This document shows positions 31,295 through 39,718 of a DNA stretch of 64,000 bases, one piece after another. Below the pieces are notes generated by a model that made no database searches, was not told where the DNA came from, and saw only the letters and a list, made by a program, of their open reading frames with translations. Made by a program: the position numbers and the translations under genes. The stretch is from Nitrosomonadales bacterium (GTDB lineage Bacteria; Pseudomonadota; Gammaproteobacteria; Burkholderiales; Gallionellaceae), in contig JADJWO010000001.1 in the NCBI GenBank assembly GCA_016716325.1, positions 2,232,001 through 2,296,000 on the forward strand. The letters run 5' to 3'. Position 1 is the stretch's first letter. Each line of letters begins with the position of its first letter.

Positions 31295-33184
31295 ATGTGT
31301 GCAAATAAAGAGGGGGGAGCAATCGCCTTTTTGACATCTGTTGTCATTTCTGTTTTTTTTGCGTTTGTAATTTGCGATGCCGCTCTTGCGACGACCGAAA
31401 AGTCCAATCCCCTTCCTGAAGTTTCACATCAATTCATACAGCCGGAAAAAGCCACTCTGGTCATTGGCAGCGAGCAAGACTATCCGCCCTTTGCAACAGG
31501 AATAACCGATGAGACGGCAGGTGGCTTTACTGTTGATCTTTGGAAGGCTGTTGCAGCAGAGGCTGGCCTAAACTACACCATCCGAGTGCTGCCATTTCAC
31601 CGACTCCTTCAAGAATTCAAGGAGGGGAGGATTGATGTCCTCATCAATCTCGCACAATCGGAAGAACGACACCATTTTGCCGATTTCACTGTTCCTCACG
31701 TCGTAGTTCACGGCGCTATTTTTGTGCGCAAGGGCGACACAAATATCCGAACTGAAGATGACCTGGCAGCAAAGAAAATCATCGTCCTTAATGCCGATCT
31801 GGCCCATGACTACGCAGTATCTAAAGGATGGGGAAAGCAATTGGTGCTGGTGGATACCGCAGCCGAAGGAATGAAATTGTTATCTTCCGGCAAGTACGAT
31901 GCCATGTTGCTGGGCAAACTGGCCGGAATGCAGACCTTGCAAAAAATGGGTTTGACTAATGTTGAACCGCTTAAAGTGAAAGCCGGTTTTTCGCAGAAAT
32001 TCTCATTTGCCGTAGCGGAAGGGCGATCCAAGCTATTGGAACAAATAAACGATGGATTTGCTTTAACCAAATCCAGCGGAACATATCAGGAGTTATACGA
32101 CCAGTGGTTCGGAGCCTACGAGGTCAAGGAAGTCGGTCTGAATGACATACTCAAGTACCTCATTCCCGTTGTGGCGTTTTTCTTGTTCATCGCGGGATAT
32201 TTCTTTTATCGGCGACAAGTTGAGCGCGAATTGTCAGCGGCAGAATTGTTGAACTCAAGAAACTTGCTTGCAACGATCATCGAAACTGCACCGATACGGG
32301 TTTTCTGGAAAGACAAGGATTTACGTTACCTTGGCTGTAATACGATTTTCGCCAAAGATAGCGGAAGCGAGCAACCGGACGATGTTATCGGCAAAGATGA
32401 TTATCAACTTGGATGGTCTGCCCAGGCCGATATGTATCGTGAAGATGACAGAGCAGTGATGGAATCGGGCGTGGCGAAACTCAACTATGAGGAGCCTCAG
32501 TCTACACCATCGGGTAACATCATTTGGCTTAGCACTTCCAAAGTTCCTTTGAAAAATTCAAAGGGTGAGACGATCGGTCTACTGGGAATCTACCAGGACA
32601 TTACAGAGCAAAAGAACGACCAGGAGAAAATTCAACAATTCGCATTTTATGACGCGCTGACCAAATTACCCAATCGCCGCTTACTTCAAGATCGATTAAG
32701 TCAGGCCATGTCCTCCAGCAAACGAAGTGGCTGCTATGGTGCGTTGATGTTCATTGATTTGGATAACTTCAAGCCGTTGAATGATGAGCACGGGCATAGG
32801 GTAGGAGATCTTTTGTTGATGGAAGCCGCCAATCGACTGCGGGGTTGCGTGCGGGAAATGGATACGGTGGCGCGATTCGGTGGTGATGAATTTGTGGTCG
32901 TTCTGAGCGAATTGGATGCGGGTAAATCAAAGTCGATCACGGAAGCCTACAGGATTGCTGAAAAAATTCGCTCTACCTTATATGAACCATACTTGCTCGC
33001 TGTAAGCACTGATGGAAGTACAGACACCACAGTCAAGCATCAATGTACTGCGAGTATCGGAGTGGTGTTGTTTGTCAACCATGAATACAGTCAAGAGGAA
33101 ATTTTAGAGTGGGCGGATGATGCGCTGTATCTTGCCAAAGAGTCTGGTCGCAATCAGATTCGGTTTTATGAAAAGGTTTCCTGA
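31295..33184 (+). CDS. Diguanylate cyclase with periplasmic amino-acid-binding-type sensor
   Basis: The 629-residue protein has an N-terminal hydrophobic signal segment (about 10-30), a solute-binding protein family 3 domain (about 50-275; LVIGSEQDYPPFATG, DLAAKKIIVL), a TM helix at about 284-305, a PAS domain (about 320-445) and GGDEF (about 455-629). The catalytic motif GGDEF is intact at 529-533, with the inhibitory RxxD site REMD at 520-523. It probably senses a small periplasmic ligand and makes c-di-GMP. No gene neighbours share the strand. The region is visibly AT-richer than its surroundings, which suggests later acquisition. Confidence 0.92.
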   Translation: MCANKEGGAIAFLTSVVISVFFAFVICDAALATTEKSNPLPEVSHQFIQPEKATLVIGSEQDYPPFATGITDETAGGFTVDLWKAVAAEAGLNYTIRVLPFHRLLQEFKEGRIDVLINLAQSEERHHFADFTVPHVVVHGAIFVRKGDTNIRTEDDLAAKKIIVLNADLAHDYAVSKGWGKQLVLVDTAAEGMKLLSSGKYDAMLLGKLAGMQTLQKMGLTNVEPLKVKAGFSQKFSFAVAEGRSKLLEQINDGFALTKSSGTYQELYDQWFGAYEVKEVGLNDILKYLIPVVAFFLFIAGYFFYRRQVERELSAAELLNSRNLLATIIETAPIRVFWKDKDLRYLGCNTIFAKDSGSEQPDDVIGKDDYQLGWSAQADMYREDDRAVMESGVAKLNYEEPQSTPSGNIIWLSTSKVPLKNSKGETIGLLGIYQDITEQKNDQEKIQQFAFYDALTKLPNRRLLQDRLSQAMSSSKRSGCYGALMFIDLDNFKPLNDEHGHRVGDLLLMEAANRLRGCVREMDTVARFGGDEFVVVLSELDAGKSKSITEAYRIAEKIRSTLYEPYLLAVSTDGSTDTTVKHQCTASIGVVLFVNHEYSQEEILEWADDALYLAKESGRNQIRFYEKVS

Positions 33185-33839
33185 GGCCCGCTTCGGGTTA
33201 GCACGAGACCGTCACGCTGACAGATTTCCCCTCTAATCTTTGTCCGCTTAGTGTCGGAAGCCGCCCTTTCCTCTTAAAAACCACCTGCCTGATGCATGGA
33301 TTTATCCGGTACGCCAGTTAAGGGGATAGCCTTCTACATTGTGCCGCTTTGAGTGCGGGGTGCAATGGTGAAGGGGAGAGGGGGCGAGTGCAGTTGGGAG
33401 CGATTGGTGAATTGTCGGCAATTCACCGGGATGGTGACTTTGATTTGATCTACGACTTTTGGGCGTGGTTGTTCCCTTCGGGCTGGGCCCTTTCATCTCT
33501 GGTCTCATTATTGCCAGTCGGTTTGTTTTCGGTCTCCGCTGTCAGTTCAGTAGCAACATAAGTTGCCAACTGACATTCGAAGTCATAATTACCTTTTTGA
33601 AACATGGTGTTCTGCTCTTTCTGTTGTGTATGCAAATAGCGGATATGGATGCCATAGACGACGGTTATCCAAGTTCGCGGGCTGATTGGAAGGTAAATCA
33701 GGGAAAAAGTTCAAAGAGGCGATTCGGGACGGTGTGCCTGCGGGATGTATTTCCAGGTGACATGGTACGGGTTGTATGTTTCAGGATTGTGACCGCCCCA
33801 GCGGCGCGACAATCGGAATGAAGCAGGGGCTGATGGAAT
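33185..33839. other. Gene-poor AT-richer stretch
   Basis: About 650 bases without a convincing gene. A perfect 9-bp hairpin GGTGAATTG / CAATTCACC lies at 33406-33427, and a small minus-strand frame at 33450-33605 is listed with low confidence. The base composition resembles the preceding diguanylate cyclase gene, so it is probably part of the same acquired segment or a degraded gene. Confidence 0.5.
33450..33605 (-). CDS. Possible small hydrophilic protein
   Basis: A 51-residue frame starting MFQKGNYDFECQLATYVATEL and ending in a Gln/Asn/Glu-rich tail. The residue composition looks protein-like rather than random and a purine stretch AAAGAG precedes the ATG, but there is no recognised family and no good spacing evidence. 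It could be a remnant of a longer gene. Confidence 0.25.
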   Translation of the reverse strand: MFQKGNYDFECQLATYVATELTAETENKPTGNNETRDERAQPEGNNHAQKS

Positions 33840-34241
33840 TCAGCCCGTTTTGCGCTTCATTTCGATGAATCCTGCTGTGACGAAATCCATCGTGCGGACG
33901 TGCTGGACGAACCAGTCACCTACGGCGCAATCCAGCCAGTCGCGTAGCGCGGCGGCATCGCGTTCCCGCTGCCAGCGTTCGATCTGTCCGGTCATGCCGG
34001 ACAGCACGCTGTCGTGTTCGCCCTTGTGCATCGGGTAGGGCGGGAAGCGGGCCTCCTGCATCTGCCGCTCTTCTTCGGCGAAGTGCCGCCGGGTGTGTTC
34101 CAGCAGTTCGCCGAGCAGCGCGTCCACCTCGTCGTCTGCTGCGTGGTGCGCCAGCCGGTCCAGCAGTTTTTCGCGCAGCACGACGAATTCCGCATGGTCG
34201 CGGTTCATGAAGTCCAGTGCCACTTGCGGATATTCCAGCAT
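33840..34241 (-). CDS. Bacteriohemerythrin
   Basis: A 133-residue four-helix di-iron protein. The expected ligands are visible in order: His in NRDHAEF, the H...HxxxE set in HTRRHFAEEE, His in MHKGEHDSV, and HxxxxD in FVQHVRTMD near the C-terminus. Such proteins bind O2 and may buffer oxygen or feed it to oxidases, plausible in a microaerophile. The ATG at 34241 has GAGG upstream and gives the family N-terminus. It is divergent from ribF. Confidence 0.93.
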   Translation of the reverse strand: MLEYPQVALDFMNRDHAEFVVLREKLLDRLAHHAADDEVDALLGELLEHTRRHFAEEERQMQEARFPPYPMHKGEHDSVLSGMTGQIERWQRERDAAALRDWLDCAVGDWFVQHVRTMDFVTAGFIEMKRKTG

Positions 34242-34264
34242 GTTGTTTTCCTCCTGTTCGGATA

Positions 34265-34293
34265 TGCGTTGTCCAATCATCTCACGGTATAAT
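34265..34293 (+). promoter_or_regulatory. Promoter of ribF
   Basis: A consensus -10 box TATAAT at 34288-34293 lies only 9 bases before the ribF ATG at 34303, with a weak -35 (TGCGTT, 34265-34270) 17 bases upstream. Transcription would start at or next to the start codon, so the ribF message may be leaderless or nearly so. Confidence 0.55.
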
Positions 34294-34302
34294 CCCGCCC
34301 CT

Positions 34303-35229
34303 ATGCAGATTCTACGCGGACTCCATTCTCCCGACACACAAGCTGTTGCGGTCACCATCGGCAATTTCGACGGGGTACATCTCGGCCATCAGGCGCTGCT
34401 GGGAGAGTTGCGCACGATTGCTCAAGCGCGCGAATTGGGCACGGCAGTAGTGATCTTCGAGCCGCACCCGCGCGAGTATTTCACGCCGCACCAGGCGCCG
34501 GCGCGGCTGACCAGCCTGCGCGAGAAGCTCGAGCTGTTCGAGACGATGGGGCTGGATCGCGTGCATATATGCCGTTTTGACGAGCGCCTCGCGCGGATGG
34601 ACGCAGCGGATTTCATCCATGCGCTGCATGAAAAAGTGCATGCCGGTTTTGTGCTGATCGGCGACGACTTCCGTTTCGGCAAGGGGCGTACCGGCGATTT
34701 TGCGATGATGGAAAAGGTCGGCGCGCAACGCGGTTTCGCCGTGCAGGCGATGCATAGCGTGATGCATGACGGCGTGCGCATCTCCAGCACCGAGATCCGT
34801 GCGGCACTGGCAATCGGACAACTGCACGACGCGCACCGGTATCTGGGGCGTCCCTACAGCATCAGTGGCAGGGTGGTGCGCGGCGACGGCCTGGGGCGCA
34901 AGCTCGGTTTCCCGACCGCGAACATCCAGATGAAGCACAACCTGCCGCCGCTGGCCGGCATCTTCGTGGTGCGGGTGCATGCCGAGGAGCTGGGCATTCT
35001 CCAGGGCGTGGCAAGCCTGGGCGTCCGGCCGACCGTGAAACAGGATGCGAAGCCGGTGCTGGAGGTGCATCTGTTCGAGTTCGCTCAGCAGGTTTACGGC
35101 AGGCACTTGCGCGTGGAGTTCCTGCGCAAGCTGCGCAATGAGGAGAAGTATCCCGATGTGGAGACGCTGGTGCGGCATATCGCGCTGGATGTGAAGCATG
35201 CCAGGGAGTGGTTTGAGCAATACGAATGA
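34303..35229 (+). CDS. ribF: Bifunctional riboflavin kinase / FAD synthetase
   Basis: Makes FMN and FAD from riboflavin. The 308-residue protein has the N-terminal adenylyltransferase domain (VTIGNFDGVHLGHQALL, later RISSTEIRAALAIGQ) and the C-terminal kinase domain (GRVVRGDGLGRKLGFPTANI, about 187-206, and LRNEEKYPDVETL). No ribosome-binding site is obvious because a -10 box sits immediately upstream. It precedes ileS and lspA, the standard ribF-ileS-lspA-ispH order of proteobacteria. Confidence 0.97.
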   Translation: MQILRGLHSPDTQAVAVTIGNFDGVHLGHQALLGELRTIAQARELGTAVVIFEPHPREYFTPHQAPARLTSLREKLELFETMGLDRVHICRFDERLARMDAADFIHALHEKVHAGFVLIGDDFRFGKGRTGDFAMMEKVGAQRGFAVQAMHSVMHDGVRISSTEIRAALAIGQLHDAHRYLGRPYSISGRVVRGDGLGRKLGFPTANIQMKHNLPPLAGIFVVRVHAEELGILQGVASLGVRPTVKQDAKPVLEVHLFEFAQQVYGRHLRVEFLRKLRNEEKYPDVETLVRHIALDVKHAREWFEQYE

Positions 35230-35256
35230 TTGTCCGACGTAACCGATTACCGACAT

Positions 35257-38142
35257 ATGACTGACTATAAAGACACCCTGAACCTGCCGGACACACCGTT
35301 CCCGATGCGCGGCGATCTTGCCAAACGTGAGCCCCAGATGCTGGCGCAATGGCAGGCGCAACAACGCTACCAGCGCATCCGCGAAGCGCGCAGCAACGCG
35401 CCGAAAGGAAAGTTCATCCTGCACGACGGCCCGCCGTATGCCAATGGCGACATCCACATCGGCCATGCGGTGAACAAGATCCTCAAGGACATCGTCGTCA
35501 AGAGCAAGACGCTGGACGGCTACGATGCGCCCTATGTGCCGGGCTGGGATTGCCACGGCCTGCCGATCGAGTTGCAGGTGGAAAAGAAACACGGCAAGGC
35601 GATCCCGCCCGCGCAATTCCGCGAACTGTGCCGCGCCTATGCAAAAGAACAGATCGAGCGCCAGAAGAAGGACTTCGTCCGCCTCGGCGTGCTGGGCGAC
35701 TGGGACCGTCCCTACCTGACCATGGACTACCGCACCGAGGCCGACATCATCCGCGCGCTCGGCGTCATCCATCAGCGCGGCTATCTGTACCAGGGGCGCA
35801 AGCCGGTGAACTGGTGCCTGGATTGCCAGTCCGCGCTGGCCGAGGCGGAAGTGGAATACGAGGACAAGACCTCGGCGGCGATCGACGTCGGCTTCGAGGT
35901 GAAGGACAAGCATGCGCTGGAAAATGCGTTCGGCGTATCGCTGCCGGGCGATGCGAGGGCGTACGCGGTGATCTGGACCACCACGCCGTGGACGCTGCCC
36001 GCCAACCAGGCGGTGAGCGTGCATCCCGAACATGAATATTGTCTGGTGAAGACCGAGAAGGGCTATCTGCTGCTGGTCGCCGAACTGATGGAAAGCTGTT
36101 TGCAGCGCTATCGGCTGGACGGCGAAACGGTCGGGCGATGCAAGGGCGCGGCGCTCGAATTACTGCCGTTGCAGCACCCGCTGTACGAGCGCATCGTGCC
36201 GGTCATCTGCGGCGACCACGTCACGCTGGAAGCGGGTACCGGCCTGGTGCATACCGCGCCGGCGCACGGTCTGGACGATTACTTCGTCGGCCAGAGATAC
36301 GACCTGCCGGTCGATAATCCGGTCGGCGACGACGGCAAGTTCCTTGCCGACATGCCGCTGGTCGGCGGCATGTTCGTCTGGAAAGCCAACGACGTGGTGA
36401 TCGCGGCATTGCAGGACAGCGGCCACCTGCTACAGATGGAAAAGGTGCAGCACAGCTACCCGCATTGCTGGCGACACAAGACGCCGATCATCTTCCGTTC
36501 CACGCCGCAGTGGTTCATCGGGATGGACCAATCCTCTCCTTCCGCTTCGCTCCCCCCTCTCCCGCCAGCGGGAGAGGGGTTGGGGGAGAGGGATGCCGAA
36601 GCACTGATACAGGACAAGCGCAAGCATGGCGCGGCGCGCCTGCAGCACGCTGGCGAGAGCCTGCGCGCGCTGGCGAACCGTGCCGTCGAGGCGACGCAGT
36701 TCTTCCCCGCTTGGGGACGCGCGCGGCTCGAGGCGATGATCCGCAACCGTCCGGACTGGTGTGTGTCGCGCCAGCGCAACTGGGGCGTGCCGATGCCGTT
36801 CTTTGTGCACAGGGAGACCGGGGAACTGCATCCGCGCACGCCGGAACTGCTGGAGCAGGTCGCGAAGTTGGTCGAACGATCCGGCATCGAGGCGTGGTTC
36901 AGCCTGAACTCGGTGGATGTGCTGGGCGATGATGCCGAGCATTACAAGAAACTCACCCATACGCTGGACGTGTGGTTCGATTCCGGCACGACGCATGCGG
37001 CGGTGTTGCGCCGCCGCGAGGAGCTGGGTTCGCCCGCCGACCTGTATCTGGAAGGTTCCGACCAGCATCGCGGCTGGTTCCAGTCCAGCCTGCTGACCGG
37101 TTGCGCGATCGACGGGCGCGCGCCGTTCAAGGCGCTGCTGACGCACGGTTTCGTGGTGGACGGCAGCGGGCACAAGATGTCCAAGTCCAAGGGCAACGTG
37201 ATCGCGCCGCAGAAGATCCTCGATACGCTGGGCGCGGACATCCTGCGCCTGTGGGTGGCTTCGACCGACTATTCCGGCGAACTGACCATCTCGGACGAGA
37301 TTCTGAAGCGCGTGACCGATGGCTACCGCCGCATCCGCAACACGTTGCGTTTCCTGCTGGCGAACACGTCGGATTATGACCACGGCAAACATGCGCTGCC
37401 GCCCGGTCAATGGCTGGAGATCGACCGCCACGCGCTGGAACTGATGCATCGCCTGCAGACAGAAGTGCGGGCGGATTACGAAAGATACGAGTTCCACCAG
37501 ATCGTCTACCGGTTGCAGACATTCTGTTCCGAGGAGTTGGGCGGTTTCTATCTGGATATCCTGAAAGACCGCCTGTATACCGCCGGCACGGATTCCATCG
37601 CGCGCCGTTCCGCGCAGAATGCGCTGTACCACATCGCGCACAGCCTGGTGCGGCTGATGGCGCCGGTGCTGAGCTTTACCGCAGAGGAAGCATGGGCGGT
37701 GCTGGGCGGGAAGGACGAGAGCGTGTTCATCGGCGAGTGGTACGCGCTGCCGCAGGACGACTCCGGCCTGTCCGCGGACTGGCAGGCGATCACGGACTGG
37801 CGCGGCCGGGTCAACAAGCAACTGGAAGAGGCGCGTTCCGCCGGACTGATCGGCTCGGCGCTGGCTGCCGAGGTGGACGTGTATGCTGCGGGCGACGACT
37901 ACGAAACGCTGGCGCGCCTGGGCGACGATTTGCGCTTCGTGTTCATCACCTCGCGCGCCACGGTGCATCGCGTCGCGAGCGAGGCGGAACAGCGTGTCGA
38001 TGTCTCCGCCAGCCTGCACGAAAAATGCGGTCGCTGCTGGCATTACCGCGAGGATGTCGGCGCGGACGCGCAGCACCCGGTATTGTGCGGTCGCTGCGTG
38101 AGCAACCTGCACGGCAGCGGCGAGAAGCGCCAATATGCATAA
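35257..38142 (+). CDS. ileS: Isoleucyl-tRNA synthetase with in-frame repeat insertion
   Basis: Charges tRNA(Ile) and edits misactivated valine. The 961-residue class I synthetase has HIGH as DGDIHIGH-type (GPPYANGDIHIGHAVNK), the CP1 editing domain (TTTPWTLPANQAVSVHP), KMSKS as GHKMSKSKGNV, and a C-terminal zinc motif CGRCWHYRED ... CGRCVSNL. Between FIGMD and ATQFFPAWGRARLEAMI, where the family has a short loop, about 40 extra residues occur; the first part (LPPLPPAGEGLGER) is encoded by the palindromic repeat at 36537-36593. Catalytic motifs are intact. The start ATG at 35257 gives the normal N-terminus. Confidence 0.96.
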   Translation: MTDYKDTLNLPDTPFPMRGDLAKREPQMLAQWQAQQRYQRIREARSNAPKGKFILHDGPPYANGDIHIGHAVNKILKDIVVKSKTLDGYDAPYVPGWDCHGLPIELQVEKKHGKAIPPAQFRELCRAYAKEQIERQKKDFVRLGVLGDWDRPYLTMDYRTEADIIRALGVIHQRGYLYQGRKPVNWCLDCQSALAEAEVEYEDKTSAAIDVGFEVKDKHALENAFGVSLPGDARAYAVIWTTTPWTLPANQAVSVHPEHEYCLVKTEKGYLLLVAELMESCLQRYRLDGETVGRCKGAALELLPLQHPLYERIVPVICGDHVTLEAGTGLVHTAPAHGLDDYFVGQRYDLPVDNPVGDDGKFLADMPLVGGMFVWKANDVVIAALQDSGHLLQMEKVQHSYPHCWRHKTPIIFRSTPQWFIGMDQSSPSASLPPLPPAGEGLGERDAEALIQDKRKHGAARLQHAGESLRALANRAVEATQFFPAWGRARLEAMIRNRPDWCVSRQRNWGVPMPFFVHRETGELHPRTPELLEQVAKLVERSGIEAWFSLNSVDVLGDDAEHYKKLTHTLDVWFDSGTTHAAVLRRREELGSPADLYLEGSDQHRGWFQSSLLTGCAIDGRAPFKALLTHGFVVDGSGHKMSKSKGNVIAPQKILDTLGADILRLWVASTDYSGELTISDEILKRVTDGYRRIRNTLRFLLANTSDYDHGKHALPPGQWLEIDRHALELMHRLQTEVRADYERYEFHQIVYRLQTFCSEELGGFYLDILKDRLYTAGTDSIARRSAQNALYHIAHSLVRLMAPVLSFTAEEAWAVLGGKDESVFIGEWYALPQDDSGLSADWQAITDWRGRVNKQLEEARSAGLIGSALAAEVDVYAAGDDYETLARLGDDLRFVFITSRATVHRVASEAEQRVDVSASLHEKCGRCWHYREDVGADAQHPVLCGRCVSNLHGSGEKRQYA
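36537..36593. repeat. CCCCTCTCCCGCCAGCGGGAGAGG repeat in frame in ileS
   Basis: The hairpin core CTCTCCCGCC / GCGGGAGAG is followed by GGGTTGGGGGAGAGGGA, the same layout as in gluQ, earP, lspA and the gph-ubiG gap. It encodes PPLPPAGEGLGER inside a loop of the synthetase. Confidence 0.85.
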
Positions 38143-38145
38143 CCC

Positions 38146-38265
38146 GTCATTCCCGCGCAGGCGGGAATCCAGCATTCAAGAAATTCCGCGTAGCGGACAA
38201 GGCCAGATCGTCCCGCCAGGCGGGGCTTGTTCAATTGACTGGATTCCCGCCTGCGCGGGAATGAC
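38146..38265. repeat. Miniature inverted-repeat element (GTCATTCCCGCG family), intact copy
   Basis: Perfect 27-base terminal inverted repeats (38146-38172 and 38239-38265), each arm itself a hairpin with core CCCGCGCAGGCGGG, enclose 66 bases that contain a further hairpin (GTCCCGCCAGGCGGGGC). Total 120 bp, beginning four bases after the ileS stop. A degenerate copy is at 1872-1977. It may also act as a terminator or mRNA-stability element between ileS and lspA. Confidence 0.88.
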
Positions 38266-38289
38266 TAAGCGCAGAGGGAGGGTAAGCGC

Positions 38290-38811
38290 ATGAATACCCT
38301 CTCCCCCACCCCCTCTCCCGCAAGCGGGCGAGGGGAGTTGTCGCGCTGGCTCGGCTTGAGCGCGCTGGTCATCATCCTGGACCAGATCAGCAAGATATGG
38401 ATCACCAGCAGTTTTGCCTATGGTGAAAGCGTTGCCGTGCTGGGCGTGTTCGACCTGGTGCTGGCGCATAACACCGGTGCCGCGTTCAGCTTCCTGAGCG
38501 ATGCCGGCGGGATGGAGCGCTGGCTGTTCAGCGGTATCGCGGTGGCCGCGTCGGTGTGGATCGTGGCGTTGTTGCGCAAGCATGCCGCCCAGCCGCTGTT
38601 CGCGCTGGCGCTGAGCCTGATCCTGGGCGGTGCGCTGGGCAATCTGATCGACCGCATCGCATACGGTTACGTGGTGGACTTCCTGCATTTCCACTGGGAC
38701 GAACATTATTTCCCCGCATTCAATCTGGCCGATTCCGCGATCACCTGCGGCGCGTTCCTGTTGCTGTGGGACGGCTTTACGGAGAAAAGACATGGATCTG
38801 CTGCTGGCTAA
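38290..38811 (+). CDS. lspA: Lipoprotein signal peptidase
   Basis: Cleaves the signal peptide of prolipoproteins after lipidation. The 173-residue protein has four hydrophobic helices and the conserved ISKIWI, NTGAAFSFL, the catalytic aspartates in LIDRIAYGYVVDFL and FNLADSAI. The first ~16 residues (NTLSPTPSPASGRGE) are repeat-encoded; the family sequence begins at SRWLGLSALVIILDQ. Either translation starts at 38290 with this odd leader, or an unrecognised non-ATG start is used. The 3' end overlaps ispH by 20 bases, indicating coupling. Confidence 0.94.
   Translation: MNTLSPTPSPASGRGELSRWLGLSALVIILDQISKIWITSSFAYGESVAVLGVFDLVLAHNTGAAFSFLSDAGGMERWLFSGIAVAASVWIVALLRKHAAQPLFALALSLILGGALGNLIDRIAYGYVVDFLHFHWDEHYFPAFNLADSAITCGAFLLLWDGFTEKRHGSAAG
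38299..38336. repeat. CCCTCTCCCGCAAGCGGGCGAGGG repeat at the lspA N-terminus
   Basis: The hairpin core CTCCCGCAAGCGGGCGAG is the same family as in ileS and earP. It overlaps codons 4-16 of lspA and lies where the ribosome-binding region or N-terminus would normally be. Confidence 0.8.
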
Positions 38812-39715
38812 CCCGCGCGGTTTCTGCGCCGGCGTGGACCGCGCCATCACCATCGTCGAAAGGGCGCTGGCGCTGCATGGCGCGCCGGTCTACGTGCGCC
38901 ACGAAGTGGTGCACAACAAGTTCGTGGTGGACAGTCTGCGCAACAGGGGGGCGATCTTCATCGAAGACCTGGCCGATGTGCCGCCCGGCAGCATCCTGGT
39001 ATTCAGCGCGCATGGCGTCCCGCAATCGGTGCGCAGCGAAGCCGAGGCGCGCAACCTTACCGTGTTCGACGCGACCTGCCCGCTGGTCACCAAGGTGCAT
39101 ATCCAGGTATCGCGGTTGCGCGAGCAGGGCAAGGAGGTCGTCATGATCGGCCATGCCGGGCATCCCGAGGTGGAAGGCACGATGGGGCAGAGCGAGGGCG
39201 GCATGTATCTGGTGGAATCGCCCGCGCAGGTCGGTTCGCTCAAGGTGGACGACGAGCGGAACCTTGCCTATGTCACGCAGACCACGCTGTCGATGGACGA
39301 TGCTGCCGGCATCGTCGCCGCGCTGAAGGCGCGGTTCCCGTTCATCACCGGCCCGAAGAAGGATGACATTTGCTACGCCACGCAGAACCGCCAGGATGCC
39401 GTTAAGCTGCTGGTCAAGCAATGCGACGTGGTGGTCGTGGTGGGCTCGCCGAACAGTTCCAATTCCAACCGCCTGCGCGAAGTCGCGGCGAACGTCGGCG
39501 TGCCGGCCTATCTGGTGGATGACGCCAGCGGATTGCAGCCGGAATGGTTCGCGGGCAAGTCGCGCGTCGGCATCACCGCCGGTGCATCCGCCCCCGAACT
39601 GCTGGTGCAGGATGTGGTGACGCGCCTGCACGAGATGGGTGCGGGGGAGATCACCGAGTTGCAGGGCATCGTCGAGAACGTCATATTCCCGCTGCCCAAG
39701 GCGCTGCAAACCTGA
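38792..39715 (+). CDS. ispH: 4-hydroxy-3-methylbut-2-enyl diphosphate reductase
   Basis: The last enzyme of the MEP isoprenoid pathway, a [4Fe-4S] protein making IPP and DMAPP. The 307-residue protein has cluster cysteines in ANPRGFCAGVDRAI (Cys12), DATCPLVTKVH (about 98) and KQCDVVVVVG (about 210), and the active-site Glu in the HPEVEGTMGQ segment. The start at 38792 lies inside the lspA end. thiO begins three bases after the stop. Confidence 0.97.
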   Translation: MDLLLANPRGFCAGVDRAITIVERALALHGAPVYVRHEVVHNKFVVDSLRNRGAIFIEDLADVPPGSILVFSAHGVPQSVRSEAEARNLTVFDATCPLVTKVHIQVSRLREQGKEVVMIGHAGHPEVEGTMGQSEGGMYLVESPAQVGSLKVDDERNLAYVTQTTLSMDDAAGIVAALKARFPFITGPKKDDICYATQNRQDAVKLLVKQCDVVVVVGSPNSSNSNRLREVAANVGVPAYLVDDASGLQPEWFAGKSRVGITAGASAPELLVQDVVTRLHEMGAGEITELQGIVENVIFPLPKALQT

Positions 39716-39718
39716 ACC

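Noticed and set aside
34093..34302. Upstream extension of ribF by 70 codons
   Set aside because: The extension is antisense to the hemerythrin gene, shows Ser/Arg-rich shadow composition and precedes the ribF promoter.
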